Source of the DNA: Paenibacillus flagellatus
GTDB lineage: Bacteria; Bacillota; Bacilli; Paenibacillales; NBRC-103111
Assembly: GCF_003217775.1 (NCBI RefSeq)
Contig: NZ_QJVJ01000015.1
Span: forward strand, 98,181-162,180
Length of the DNA: 64,000 nt
Direction of reading: 5' to 3'
Position numbers and translations under genes: made by a program. Shown piece by piece: positions 25,111 to 33,287 of the stretch (its first letter is position 1; every line of letters starts with the position of its first letter). A model generated the notes under the pieces. It saw only the letters and a program-made list of their open reading frames with translations. It was not told where the DNA came from and searched no databases.

Positions 25111-26967
25111 ATGAACGATTCAACGCTTCAACGGGGGGCCGCCGCGGCTGCCGCCGCCGAACGGGAAGGCGGAGGCGACCGTCATCCGTCGGCCGGGGGA
25201 GGGAGCACGTTCTCCGCCGCCCCGATCGCCGATCCCGCATTTCGCGAAAAGCTGCTACAGCCGGACCGGGTATCCGGGTCCGAAATTTTGCTGCGCTCGC
25301 TGCTGCTCGAAGGAGTCGAATGTGTATTCGGCTACCCGGGCGGCGCCGTTCTGTACATTTACGACGCGATGCACGGCAACGAAGGCTTCCGGCATCTGCT
25401 GACGCGCCACGAGCAGGGCGCGATCCACGCCGCCGACGGGTACGCCCGCTCAACCGGCAAAACCGGCGTCTGCATCGCCACGTCGGGACCGGGGGCGACG
25501 AACCTCGTCACCGGCATCGCCACCGCGCACATGGATTCGGTGCCGCTCGTCGTCGTGACCGGCAACGTCGCGACGTCGCTCATCGGCACCGACTCGTTCC
25601 AGGAAGCGGACATCGTCGGCATTACGCAGCCGATTACGAAGCACAGCTTCTTCGTCCGGCGCGTCGAAGATTTGGCGCGCATCGTCCGCGAGGCGTTCCA
25701 TATCGCCGGTACGGGACGCAAGGGGCCGGTGCTCATCGACATTCCGAAGGACGTGTCCGCCGAGGAGACCGAATTCCGCTGGCCCGAGACGATCTCGATC
25801 CCCGGCTACGCGCCGGAGGCTCAAGTGCGGCACCCCGGGCTGCCGGAGCAAATCGGGAAGCTGCTCGCGGCGCTGGAGACGGCGGAGCGGCCGCTCCTGC
25901 TCGCGGGGGGAGGCGTCGTCGCCGCCGACGGCTCCGCCGAGCTGATCGCCTTCGCCGAGCGCGCGAACGTGCCCGTGACGACGACGCTGCTCGGGCTCGG
26001 CGGCTTCCCGAGCGGACATCTGTTATGGCTCGGCATGCCGGGCATGCACGGCACCGTGGCGGCGAACCGCGCGCTGCTCGAATGCGACCTGCTCATCTCG
26101 GCGGGAGCTCGGTTCGACGACCGCGTCACGATGCGCCTCGACGGCTTCGCGCCGCAGGCGACGATCGCGCACATCGATATTGACGCCGCCGAGATCGGCA
26201 AGCTGGTGCCGACGTCGATCCCCGTCCAGGGCGACGTCAAGGACGTGCTCGCGTCCGCGCTCGCCCGGATGGGGAGCCGGAAGGCGGGCGTCGGACGGAC
26301 CGCCGAATGGCTGGGGCGGCTGGCGGCGCTCGCCCGCGAGCATCCGCTCCGGTACGCCGACGCCGAGAAGCCGCTCAAGCCGCAATACGTCATCGAGATG
26401 ATCTCCGAGACGACGAACGGCGAGGCCATCGTGACGACCGACGTCGGTCAGCACCAGATGTGGACGGCGCAATTTTACAAATTCAAGCGTCCGCGTTCCC
26501 TGCTCACGTCCGGCGGACTCGGCACGATGGGCTTCGGCTTTCCTTCGGCGATCGGCGCGCAAGTAGGCAACCCGGACCGGCTCGTCGTCTCGATCAACGG
26601 CGACGGAGGAATGCAGATGTGCGCTCAGGAGCTGGCCGTATGCGCCATCCATAACATTCCGGTCAAAATCGTCGTCATCAACAACCGGACGCTCGGCATG
26701 ATCAAGCAGTGGCAGGAGCTCATCTACGACGGCCGATACAGCCATATCGACCTGTCGGGCAGCCCGGATTTCGTCAAGCTGGCGGAAGCTTACGGCGTGA
26801 AAGGGCTTCGGGCGGACAACAGGCGGGACGCGCAGCTCGTCTGGCGCGAAGCGATGGAGACGCCGGGGCCGGTGCTCATCGATTTCGTCGTCTCGAAGGA
26901 CGAGCTCGTCTTCCCGATGGTTCCGCAAGGAAAAGCGCTGAGCGACATCATCACGGGGGAGGCGTAA
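25111..26967 (+). CDS. ilvB: Acetolactate synthase, large (catalytic) subunit
   Basis: The 618-residue protein is a thiamine-diphosphate enzyme. It condenses two pyruvates to acetolactate, or pyruvate with 2-oxobutyrate, in valine/leucine/isoleucine synthesis. Landmarks are EGVECVFGYPGGAVLYIYDA, the catalytic Glu in TRHEQGAIHAADGYAR, the FAD region, and the ThDP motif GDGGMQMCAQELAVCAIHNI. It is about 45 residues longer at the N-terminus than most, with an Ala/Gly-rich extension. GAAAGGGG precedes the ATG. The small-subunit gene follows by 5 bp. No T-box or leader peptide is apparent upstream. Confidence 0.96.
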   Translation: MNDSTLQRGAAAAAAAEREGGGDRHPSAGGGSTFSAAPIADPAFREKLLQPDRVSGSEILLRSLLLEGVECVFGYPGGAVLYIYDAMHGNEGFRHLLTRHEQGAIHAADGYARSTGKTGVCIATSGPGATNLVTGIATAHMDSVPLVVVTGNVATSLIGTDSFQEADIVGITQPITKHSFFVRRVEDLARIVREAFHIAGTGRKGPVLIDIPKDVSAEETEFRWPETISIPGYAPEAQVRHPGLPEQIGKLLAALETAERPLLLAGGGVVAADGSAELIAFAERANVPVTTTLLGLGGFPSGHLLWLGMPGMHGTVAANRALLECDLLISAGARFDDRVTMRLDGFAPQATIAHIDIDAAEIGKLVPTSIPVQGDVKDVLASALARMGSRKAGVGRTAEWLGRLAALAREHPLRYADAEKPLKPQYVIEMISETTNGEAIVTTDVGQHQMWTAQFYKFKRPRSLLTSGGLGTMGFGFPSAIGAQVGNPDRLVVSINGDGGMQMCAQELAVCAIHNIPVKIVVINNRTLGMIKQWQELIYDGRYSHIDLSGSPDFVKLAEAYGVKGLRADNRRDAQLVWREAMETPGPVLIDFVVSKDELVFPMVPQGKALSDIITGEA

Positions 26968-26972
26968 CCGCA

Positions 26973-27452
26973 GTGGAAAAGCATACGATATCCGTCCTCG
27001 TGCGCAATCAGCCGGGGGTGCTGCAGCGCATCTCCGGCCTGTTCGGACGCCGGGGCTACAACATGGAGAGCATTACGGTCGGCGCCTCCGAGCGGGAAGG
27101 CTTGTCCCGCATTACGATTACGACGGCCGGGGACGACCGGGCGGCGGAGCAAATTTGCAAGCAGCTCGACAAGCTCGTCGACGTCGTGCGCGTGGCGCTT
27201 CTGCCGCGCCGCACCGTCATCGCGCGCGAGCTGATGCTCGTCAAGCTGCGGGCCGAGCCGCAGGCGCGTCCCGATATTTTCGCCGTCGTCGATACGTTCC
27301 GCTGTTCGACCGTCGACGTCGGGCCTCATTCCGTCGTCATTCAAGTCGTAGGCGATCCGGACAAAAACGACGCCCTGCTCCACCTGCTCGGCTCGTACGG
27401 CATACTCGAGCTGACGCGCACGGGGGAGACGGCGATGCTGCGGGGCGATTAA
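26973..27452 (+). CDS. ilvN: Acetolactate synthase, small (regulatory) subunit
   Basis: The 159-residue protein has an N-terminal ACT domain (SVLVRNQPGVLQRISGLFGR, then RGYNMESITVG) and the C-terminal half typical of IlvN/IlvH. It gives valine feedback to the catalytic subunit. The GTG start at 26973 has GGGAGG overlapping the end of ilvB. ilvC, the usual next gene, is absent; a terminator ends the unit. Confidence 0.95.
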   Translation: MEKHTISVLVRNQPGVLQRISGLFGRRGYNMESITVGASEREGLSRITITTAGDDRAAEQICKQLDKLVDVVRVALLPRRTVIARELMLVKLRAEPQARPDIFAVVDTFRCSTVDVGPHSVVIQVVGDPDKNDALLHLLGSYGILELTRTGETAMLRGD

Positions 27453-27480
27453 GACGCCGCGGCGGCGGCGAAAGTAGGGG

Positions 27481-27528
27481 AAGGGATTCCGTTTATGCTA
27501 CAATGGCATAAAGACGGAATCCCTTTTT
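27481..27528 (+). terminator. Intrinsic terminator after ilvN
   Basis: AAGGGATTCCGT / ACGGAATCCCTT (27481-27492 / 27514-27525) with inner TTATGC / GCATAA, then T-run. Strong and nearly symmetrical. Confidence 0.85.
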
Positions 27529-27559
27529 CCGCTGTGTACGAGAGGGGAGAGTGAACCGC

Positions 27560-28051
27560 ATGACCGACGGACATAACGACGAGAAGCTCAAGCTGGAGCG
27601 GGCCGCCGTCCGCGACTTCATCCGGCTGTACAACGCGCGCCACGACGTCAAGCTGCGCCTGCTGTATCAGCACGACCGTCCCGACGCGGTGCTGCAAACG
27701 TCTCGCGGCGGCAAGCTCGGCGTGGAGATCACGCACTTGTTCTACGACGCCGCGGAAGCGAAGGCGCTGCTCGGCCGGCCGGACGGCACCGTATCGGGCC
27801 CCGTCACGTTGGCCCATCTGATCGCCCAGCTGAACGAGCTGGTCCGCCGCAAGGAATCGAAAAGACAAGCCTACGACCCCGCTTATCCGATCTCGCTGCT
27901 CATTCGCAATTCGTCGCCTACGTTCCGGCTGACCGAGATTTGGGCGGCCCGCGAGCATATCCATAAGCCGAACGACGTGTTTGTGGATACGTGGTTTTTG
28001 ACGCGAGACGGTACGCCGGATTGGAAGCTGGTCAATTTGGACGACATATAG
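27560..28051 (+). CDS. Hypothetical protein, possible nuclease-like core
   Basis: The 163-residue soluble protein is not one I recognise. The central segment RPDAVLQTSRGGKLGVEITH recalls the PD-x(n)-(D/E)-x-K layout of restriction-like nucleases, with Thr in place of the usual Lys, so this is a weak hint only. The GTG at 27551 is too close to the GAGGGGAGA ribosome site; ATG 27560 is preferred. It starts 32 bp after the ilvN terminator. Confidence 0.6.
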   Translation: MTDGHNDEKLKLERAAVRDFIRLYNARHDVKLRLLYQHDRPDAVLQTSRGGKLGVEITHLFYDAAEAKALLGRPDGTVSGPVTLAHLIAQLNELVRRKESKRQAYDPAYPISLLIRNSSPTFRLTEIWAAREHIHKPNDVFVDTWFLTRDGTPDWKLVNLDDI

Positions 28052-28719
28052 AGCGCCTTTAAGGGAAAAGATCCGCCCGGTGCAAGCGCGCCGCCGGCGG
28101 AGATAGACCCGGTAAACGAGCCGCGGAGCGCCATGCTTCGCGGCCGGCGGCGCTGGAACTCTTGCTTTATGTCGGGAGAGGGGGCCGGATGAGCCCAATC
28201 GATCATGCGGACGGCGGGAAGGAGCTGATATAATAGATTTGCTGGAGCAAGGGGAGGTGATAACGATTTACTTGGAAGCGCTTTCCTTGTGCGCACAAGC
28301 GGAAAGCGAGGAAACGCTTCGTCAAGAACGGCGAGAAATGCAGGTTTGCCGAACTCGCGAAACCCGTAAATTTCGTAAAAACGCGGAACTCGCAAAATCG
28401 CGCAAACCGGGTAACCCGTGCAGCGGATTCGAAGATTTTGAACGGTAAACGGTCCCAGACTCGCGGATTTGCAGATTCGAAGGCTTTGCACACTCGCAGA
28501 CTTGCACACTCGCAGACTTGCACACTCGCAGACTTGCAGACTTGCAGACTTGCAGACCCTAGGACCCACCCAATCGCGTTACCCACAGAACCCGGAATCC
28601 GGCCCTCGGGCCCCCGGAAACCTCACCTCGCCGCGTCGCAAGTCCAGCAACCGATGCCGGCGATCGGAACGTCCCGAATCAACGCAGACTCGATCAACCA
28701 GAAGATGGAGGAATCCGAA
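28052..28719 (+). other. Long gap before the chitinase gene
   Basis: About 670 bp without a supported gene. It contains several GAACTCGC-like repeats near 28345-28405 and an 8-bp tandem repeat at 28485-28556. Open frames of 60-130 codons on both strands follow these repeats and have no ribosome sites. Confidence 0.55.
28485..28556 (+). repeat. 8-bp tandem repeat, nine units
   Basis: Nine 8-mers in a row, consensus CTTGCAGA. The first six alternate YTTGCACA and CTCGCAGA, the last three are identical CTTGCAGA. The run ends 164 bp before the chitinase start codon. Confidence 0.85.
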
Positions 28720-30243
28720 ATGAAACGCGATTCGCGTCTCCGCCCTGCCAGGGGCTTCTTTGCCCTCCGATTGACCGTCCTGATCGCCATGATTCTCTCG
28801 CTTCTGCCCATTCCCGCTTATGCGGCGAAAGACCGGAAAGCCCCCTCCGCCCCGACCGGGCTTCGCGTCGTCCAAAAGACGGACGTCTCGGCTACGCTCG
28901 CCTGGACTCCGTCGACCGACAACGTGGGCGTCGCCTCTTATCTCGTTTACAAAAACGCAGCGTTAGCCGGAACGTCGTCCACCCCCGGCTTCGCCGTCAC
29001 GTCGTTGTCCCCGTCTACGACGTATACATTCACCGTAAAAGCGAAAGACGCCGCAGGCAACGTATCTTCCGCCAGCACGCCGATTTCCGTCACGACGTCC
29101 GCCCCGACAGCGCCCGCTCCGACACCGGCTCCGGGTGCCGCTCCCAAGCTGATCGGCTACTACGGAGGCTGGTCGACTTATACGGGCAGCCAAATCGCCG
29201 ACGTCGACGGCTCGAAGCTGACGCATCTGTTCTATGCATTCGCCAACATCGGCGACGATTGGAAGGTGCAGGTCGGCGATCCGTATGCCGATACGGAGAA
29301 AACGTTCCCGGGCGATACCGGCTCCGAACCGTTCTGCGGCAACTTCAATCAGCTGCTCAAGCTGAAGCAGCGTTATCCGCATTTGAAAACGTACATATCG
29401 GTCGGCGGCTGGTCGTGGTCGGCGAAATTTTCCGACGCCGCGGCTTCCGACGCCGCCCGAACGGCCTTCGCGGACAGCGCGGTAGCCTTTGCCGCGAAAT
29501 ACGGCTTTGACGGCGTCGACATCGACTGGGAATATCCCGTATCGGGCGGCATGGCGGGCAATACGCACCGTCCGGAGGACAAGACGAATTTTACGCTGCT
29601 TATGCAAAAGCTTCGCGAAAAGCTGGACGCCCAGTCGACCCGGGACGGCAAAACGTACGGCCTCAGCTTCGCCGGCGCGGCCGGCGCGTATTATGCGGCC
29701 AATACGGAGCTCGGCAAGCTGCAGGCCGTTTGCGATATCGTCGGCATCATGACGTACGACATTCACGGGACGTGGGACGGGATAACGGGCTTGAACGCGC
29801 CGCTGTACCGCGATCCGAACAGCGGCTTCGCCTCGGATTGGAGCGTCCATGACGCGGTTCGGCTGTACGTCGGACAAGGCGTGCCCGCGAGCAAAATCGT
29901 GCTCGGCGTTCCGTTCTACGGCTACAAGTACGACAACGTCGCCGGGACGGCCCGAGGCGGCTTGTACCAGCCGTTTTCCGGCGGCAAATCGGTAAGCTAC
30001 GCGACGATCGCCGCTTCCTACGCTCCGGCCGGATCCGGCTATGCCCGGTCGTTCCATGCCGATTCCAAGGTGCCGTCTTTGTTCAACGGGACCAGCTTCA
30101 TCAGCTACGACGACCCGGAATCAGTCGCGTTGAAGGGAGCTTATGCGAAGGCGCAGGGGCTCGGCGGGGCGATGATTTGGGATTTGGGGCAGGATACGGC
30201 CGGACACGACCTATTGAACGCGCTGTACGCGAGCATGCGGTAG
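28720..30243 (+). CDS. Secreted GH18 chitinase with fibronectin type III domain
   Basis: The 507-residue protein has a signal peptide at 1-35 (FFALRLTVLIAMILSLLPIP, then AYA). An FN3 domain (about 42-127, APTGLRVVQKTDVSATLAWT) and a short Pro-rich linker follow, then a GH18 catalytic domain. The catalytic motif is DGVDIDWE with the acid Glu271, preceded by TYISVGGWSWS. It cuts chitin or related GlcNAc polymers outside the cell with retention. Start 28720 has GGAGG at 28707-28711; the frame is open 94 codons further upstream through the tandem repeat, which is rejected. The usual chitin-binding module is missing. Confidence 0.93.
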   Translation: MKRDSRLRPARGFFALRLTVLIAMILSLLPIPAYAAKDRKAPSAPTGLRVVQKTDVSATLAWTPSTDNVGVASYLVYKNAALAGTSSTPGFAVTSLSPSTTYTFTVKAKDAAGNVSSASTPISVTTSAPTAPAPTPAPGAAPKLIGYYGGWSTYTGSQIADVDGSKLTHLFYAFANIGDDWKVQVGDPYADTEKTFPGDTGSEPFCGNFNQLLKLKQRYPHLKTYISVGGWSWSAKFSDAAASDAARTAFADSAVAFAAKYGFDGVDIDWEYPVSGGMAGNTHRPEDKTNFTLLMQKLREKLDAQSTRDGKTYGLSFAGAAGAYYAANTELGKLQAVCDIVGIMTYDIHGTWDGITGLNAPLYRDPNSGFASDWSVHDAVRLYVGQGVPASKIVLGVPFYGYKYDNVAGTARGGLYQPFSGGKSVSYATIAASYAPAGSGYARSFHADSKVPSLFNGTSFISYDDPESVALKGAYAKAQGLGGAMIWDLGQDTAGHDLLNALYASMR

Positions 30244-30335
30244 TTTGTCGCCCGGGCGGCGGCGTGGTATACTGGCAGCGAGTACGCAAGGAAGCTGCCG
30301 AACCGGCAGCGGACCGGAAAGCGAGGAAAGGCGTC

Positions 30336-31484
30336 ATGTCCGCATCAAGGATAACCTCCGCGCACGTTGCCGCCTGGCGGATGTCCCGGCAAGGGCTGCT
30401 GCGGCGCGCCGGCAAAGAAGACTGGCTGGATACCGTCCGGCGAATCGGCGGCCTTCACGCGCAGGTGATGTCGGCGGCCGAGCTGAGCGTCTGGGCGAGA
30501 GCCGACGGCGTATCGCCCGACGACGTGAAGCGGGCGCTGTGGGAAGACCGGACGCTCGTCAAGACGTGGGCGATGCGGGGAACGCTCCACCTGCTGCCCG
30601 CGGACGAGCTGCCGACGACGGTCGCGGCGCTTCGCGAAACCGTTTCGACGTTTTACCGCAAGCCGTCTTGGCTGAATGTTCACGGCATCACGCTCGAGCA
30701 GCTGGACGCCGTCATCGAAGGGATCCGGCGCTCGCTCGGCGAAGAGCCGCTTACCCGCGAGCAGCTGGCCGACGCGCTGGTCGCCCATACGGGACAGGAG
30801 AAGCTGCGCGAGCTGCTGCAATCGGGCTGGGGTTCCCTGCTCAAGCCCGCAGCGCACGAAGGGGCGTTGCTTTTCGGCCCGAGCCAGGGGCAGAACGTCA
30901 CGTTCGTCCGGCCGGACCGATGGCTGCCCCGATGGACGAGCCCGTCGGTCTCTCCCGAGGAAGCGGTGCGCGGCGCCGTCCGCCGATATTTGTCCGTATA
31001 CGGTCCGGCCACTTACGAAGATTTCGGACGCTGGTGGGGCGTCGACGTATCGAAGGCGAAGCGGCTGTTCCGCAGTCTCGACGACGAGCTCGTCTCCGTA
31101 CGCGTCGATGGCCGCGAAGGCTGGATGCTGCGGGACGACGCCCCCAGCCTCGAAGCCGCTTCGGTCCCGGACGGGACGGTCCGGCTGCTGCCGCATTTCG
31201 ACCCGTATACGGTGTCGATGTCGCACCGGACCCAGCACGTGCTGGCGGAGCCGTACAAGCCGCTCGTCTACCGCAATCAAGGCTGGATTTACCCGGTTGT
31301 CCTCGTGGGCACGCGGATGGCCGGCATTTGGGAGACGGAGAAGAAGCGGGGGCAAATCGAGCTGAAGGTGGAATGGTTCGAGCCGCCGAAAGGCAAGCAG
31401 GCGGCGGCGACAAGAGCGGGGCTCGAGGAAGAAGCGTCGCGGCTGGCCGCCTTTTTCGACGCCGATATCGTGATGAGGGGGTAA
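30336..31484 (+). CDS. Winged-helix DNA-binding protein, AlkZ/YcaQ-like
   Basis: The 382-residue protein shows the HTH_42 family pattern: RRIGGLHAQVMSAAELSVWA (residues 34-53), LVKTWAMRGTLHLLPADELP, and tandem winged helices to the end (LLPHFDPYTVSM; RNQGWIYPVVLVG). The family includes AlkZ, a DNA glycosylase that unhooks alkylated or crosslinked bases. The Q-x-Q-type catalytic motif of AlkZ is only half present here (HAQ), so activity is open. Start 30336 follows GAGGAAAGG. The thioredoxin gene begins 4 bp after its stop. Confidence 0.82.
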   Translation: MSASRITSAHVAAWRMSRQGLLRRAGKEDWLDTVRRIGGLHAQVMSAAELSVWARADGVSPDDVKRALWEDRTLVKTWAMRGTLHLLPADELPTTVAALRETVSTFYRKPSWLNVHGITLEQLDAVIEGIRRSLGEEPLTREQLADALVAHTGQEKLRELLQSGWGSLLKPAAHEGALLFGPSQGQNVTFVRPDRWLPRWTSPSVSPEEAVRGAVRRYLSVYGPATYEDFGRWWGVDVSKAKRLFRSLDDELVSVRVDGREGWMLRDDAPSLEAASVPDGTVRLLPHFDPYTVSMSHRTQHVLAEPYKPLVYRNQGWIYPVVLVGTRMAGIWETEKKRGQIELKVEWFEPPKGKQAAATRAGLEEEASRLAAFFDADIVMRG

Positions 31485-31488
31485 CGAC

Positions 31489-31812
31489 ATGGAGAACATA
31501 ACGAGCGCCGAGCAATTTCGGGAGCTGATCGGGCAAGACCGGGTGACGATCGTCAAATATTACACGACCTGGTGCCCGGATTGCAAAAATTTGGACCGCT
31601 TCATCGGGGACGTCGTCGCCGACCACGCGGACAAGCAGTGGTTCGAGATGGACGCCGAGCAATTCCAGGACATCGCCGAGGAGAACGAAGTGCGCGGCAT
31701 TCCGAGCCTGCTCGCCTACCGCAACGGCCGGAAAATCGCGCATCTTCACAGCAAATTCGCGAAGACGCCGGCGCAAATCAAAGAATACTTGGACGGGCTG
31801 CCGCGGGAATGA
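31489..31812 (+). CDS. Thioredoxin-family protein
   Basis: The 107-residue protein has a thioredoxin fold with active site WCPDC (Cys29, Cys32) and the cis-Pro loop VRGIPSLLAYRNG. The CPDC centre differs from the usual CGPC and suggests a different redox potential. No signal peptide, so it is cytoplasmic. GAGGGGG precedes the ATG; it is coupled to the AlkZ-like gene and ends at a terminator. Confidence 0.92.
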   Translation: MENITSAEQFRELIGQDRVTIVKYYTTWCPDCKNLDRFIGDVVADHADKQWFEMDAEQFQDIAEENEVRGIPSLLAYRNGRKIAHLHSKFAKTPAQIKEYLDGLPRE

Positions 31813-31836
31813 AAGCCGGCGGTCCCATACAACAAG

Positions 31837-31877
31837 CGATCCGCCTCCTCCTTAGGGGAGCGCGGATCGTTTTTTTT
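31837..31877 (+). terminator. Intrinsic terminator
   Basis: CGATCCGC / GCGGATCG (31837-31844 / 31862-31869) followed by T8. Confidence 0.88.
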
Positions 31878-31942
31878 CTTGCACGGGCCGCGGCGGAACT
31901 CTTCGTTACCTTGGAGAAACGAACTGAAAACAAGATCACTCC

Positions 31943-31971
31943 TTTTCAATGGAAACCGGGATGCTTATAAT
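31943..31971 (+). promoter_or_regulatory. Promoter of the NamA gene
   Basis: TTTTCA (31943-31948), 17 bp, TATAAT (31966-31971); 5' leader about 45 nt. Confidence 0.6.
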
Positions 31972-32023
31972 CGCATTAAAGTTGAAACAATAGGGAACAT
32001 ACCCGATAACAGGAGGAACCTTC

Positions 32024-33049
32024 ATGAACCGACTGGACACGCCTTTCGCCCATAAAAGCTTGCAGCTTCGCAACCGCATCGTCATGCCGCCGATGTGCCA
32101 ATACTCGGTCGAGGCCAAGGACGGCAAGCCGAACGACTGGCACTTCGCCCACTACGTCGCGCGCTCCGTCGGGGGAGCCGGGCTCGTCATCGTCGAAATG
32201 ACGGACGTCGAGCCGGACGGCCGCATCTCCGATTACGACCTCGGCCTCTGGTCCGACGATCACATCCCGGCGTTCGCCCGCATCGTGTCCGCCGTCCGGT
32301 CGCACGGCGCCAAGATCGGCGTGCAAATCGCCCACGCCGGCCGCAAAGCCCAAGACGCCGAAGTGCCGGTCGCCCCGTCCGCGATCCCGGTCGACGCGCA
32401 ATCGAAGACGCCGCGCGCCTTGACGACGGAGGAGACGAAGGCGATGGTCGGCAAGTTCCGCGACGCCGCGGTGCGGGCGATCGCCGCCGGCTTCGACACG
32501 ATCGAGCTGCACGCCGCCCACGGCTATTTGATTCATCAGTTCCATTCCCCGTCGCTCAACCGGCGCGAGGACGAGTACGGGCAAGACTTGGCGCTGTTCG
32601 GCGTCGAGGTCATCCGCGCGGTCAAGGAAGCGATGCCGGCGGATATGCCGCTTCTGCTGCGCATTTCCGCGATCGAGTATATGGACGGCGGCTACGACCT
32701 CGACCATTCGCTCGCCATCGCCCGCCGATACTTGGAAGCGGGCGCGGACATCTTCCACGTCACGACCGGCGGCGAAGGACCGGCCGGCAAGCGCAAGCCG
32801 GGCAACTACCCCGGCTACCAAGTGCCGTACGCCCGCGCCTATAAGGAGGCGCTCGGCGTGCCCGTCATCGCCGTCGGCATGCTCGAGGACCCGGCGCTCG
32901 CCGACGCCACCGTGGCGAACGGCGACGCCGATTTGGTCGGCGTCGCGCGCGGCATGCTGCGCGACCCGTATTGGGCGCACCATGCGATCCGCGCCGTTAC
33001 CGGCCGAAACGCCGACTACGTGCCGAAGCCATACGCCCGCGCGTTTTAA
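32024..33049 (+). CDS. namA: NADPH dehydrogenase of the old yellow enzyme family (NamA/YqjM)
   Basis: The 341-residue FMN enzyme reduces activated C=C bonds and some nitro compounds, in the cytoplasm. It follows YqjM closely: NRIVMPPMCQYSVEAKDGKP with the redox-tuning Cys25, QIAHAGRKA, the substrate-binding His pair in IELHAAHGYLIHQF, and SPSLNRREDEYG. AGGAGGAACC lies before the ATG. A single-gene unit with its own promoter and terminator. Confidence 0.94.
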   Translation: MNRLDTPFAHKSLQLRNRIVMPPMCQYSVEAKDGKPNDWHFAHYVARSVGGAGLVIVEMTDVEPDGRISDYDLGLWSDDHIPAFARIVSAVRSHGAKIGVQIAHAGRKAQDAEVPVAPSAIPVDAQSKTPRALTTEETKAMVGKFRDAAVRAIAAGFDTIELHAAHGYLIHQFHSPSLNRREDEYGQDLALFGVEVIRAVKEAMPADMPLLLRISAIEYMDGGYDLDHSLAIARRYLEAGADIFHVTTGGEGPAGKRKPGNYPGYQVPYARAYKEALGVPVIAVGMLEDPALADATVANGDADLVGVARGMLRDPYWAHHAIRAVTGRNADYVPKPYARAF

Positions 33050-33114
33050 GGGACGGCGGACCGAGAGTGCGTCCGGCGCCAACCGATTTCGCGGCGCAAG
33101 CCGCCATCCCAAGC

Positions 33115-33146
33115 CCGCCCCCGTACCCGATGGGGGGCGTTTTTTT
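33115..33146 (+). terminator. Intrinsic terminator after namA
   Basis: CGCCCCC / GGGGGGCG with a loop of about 9 nt, then T7. Confidence 0.85.
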
Positions 33147-33287
33147 ATTTGCGGAGCGATTTGTCCCTATAAGCAAGCTAGAATAAAATTTCATATAATT
33201 ATATACTTAGAGAAATTATTACCGCAGACCGAGAACGGACGGACCGGCATTTGGCCGGAAAATGTTGGAAACCGGAGGAATGCAGCC

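Noticed and set aside
28438..28719. N-terminal extension of the chitinase
   Set aside because: It is made of tandem repeat; a signal peptide with GGAGG starts at 28720.
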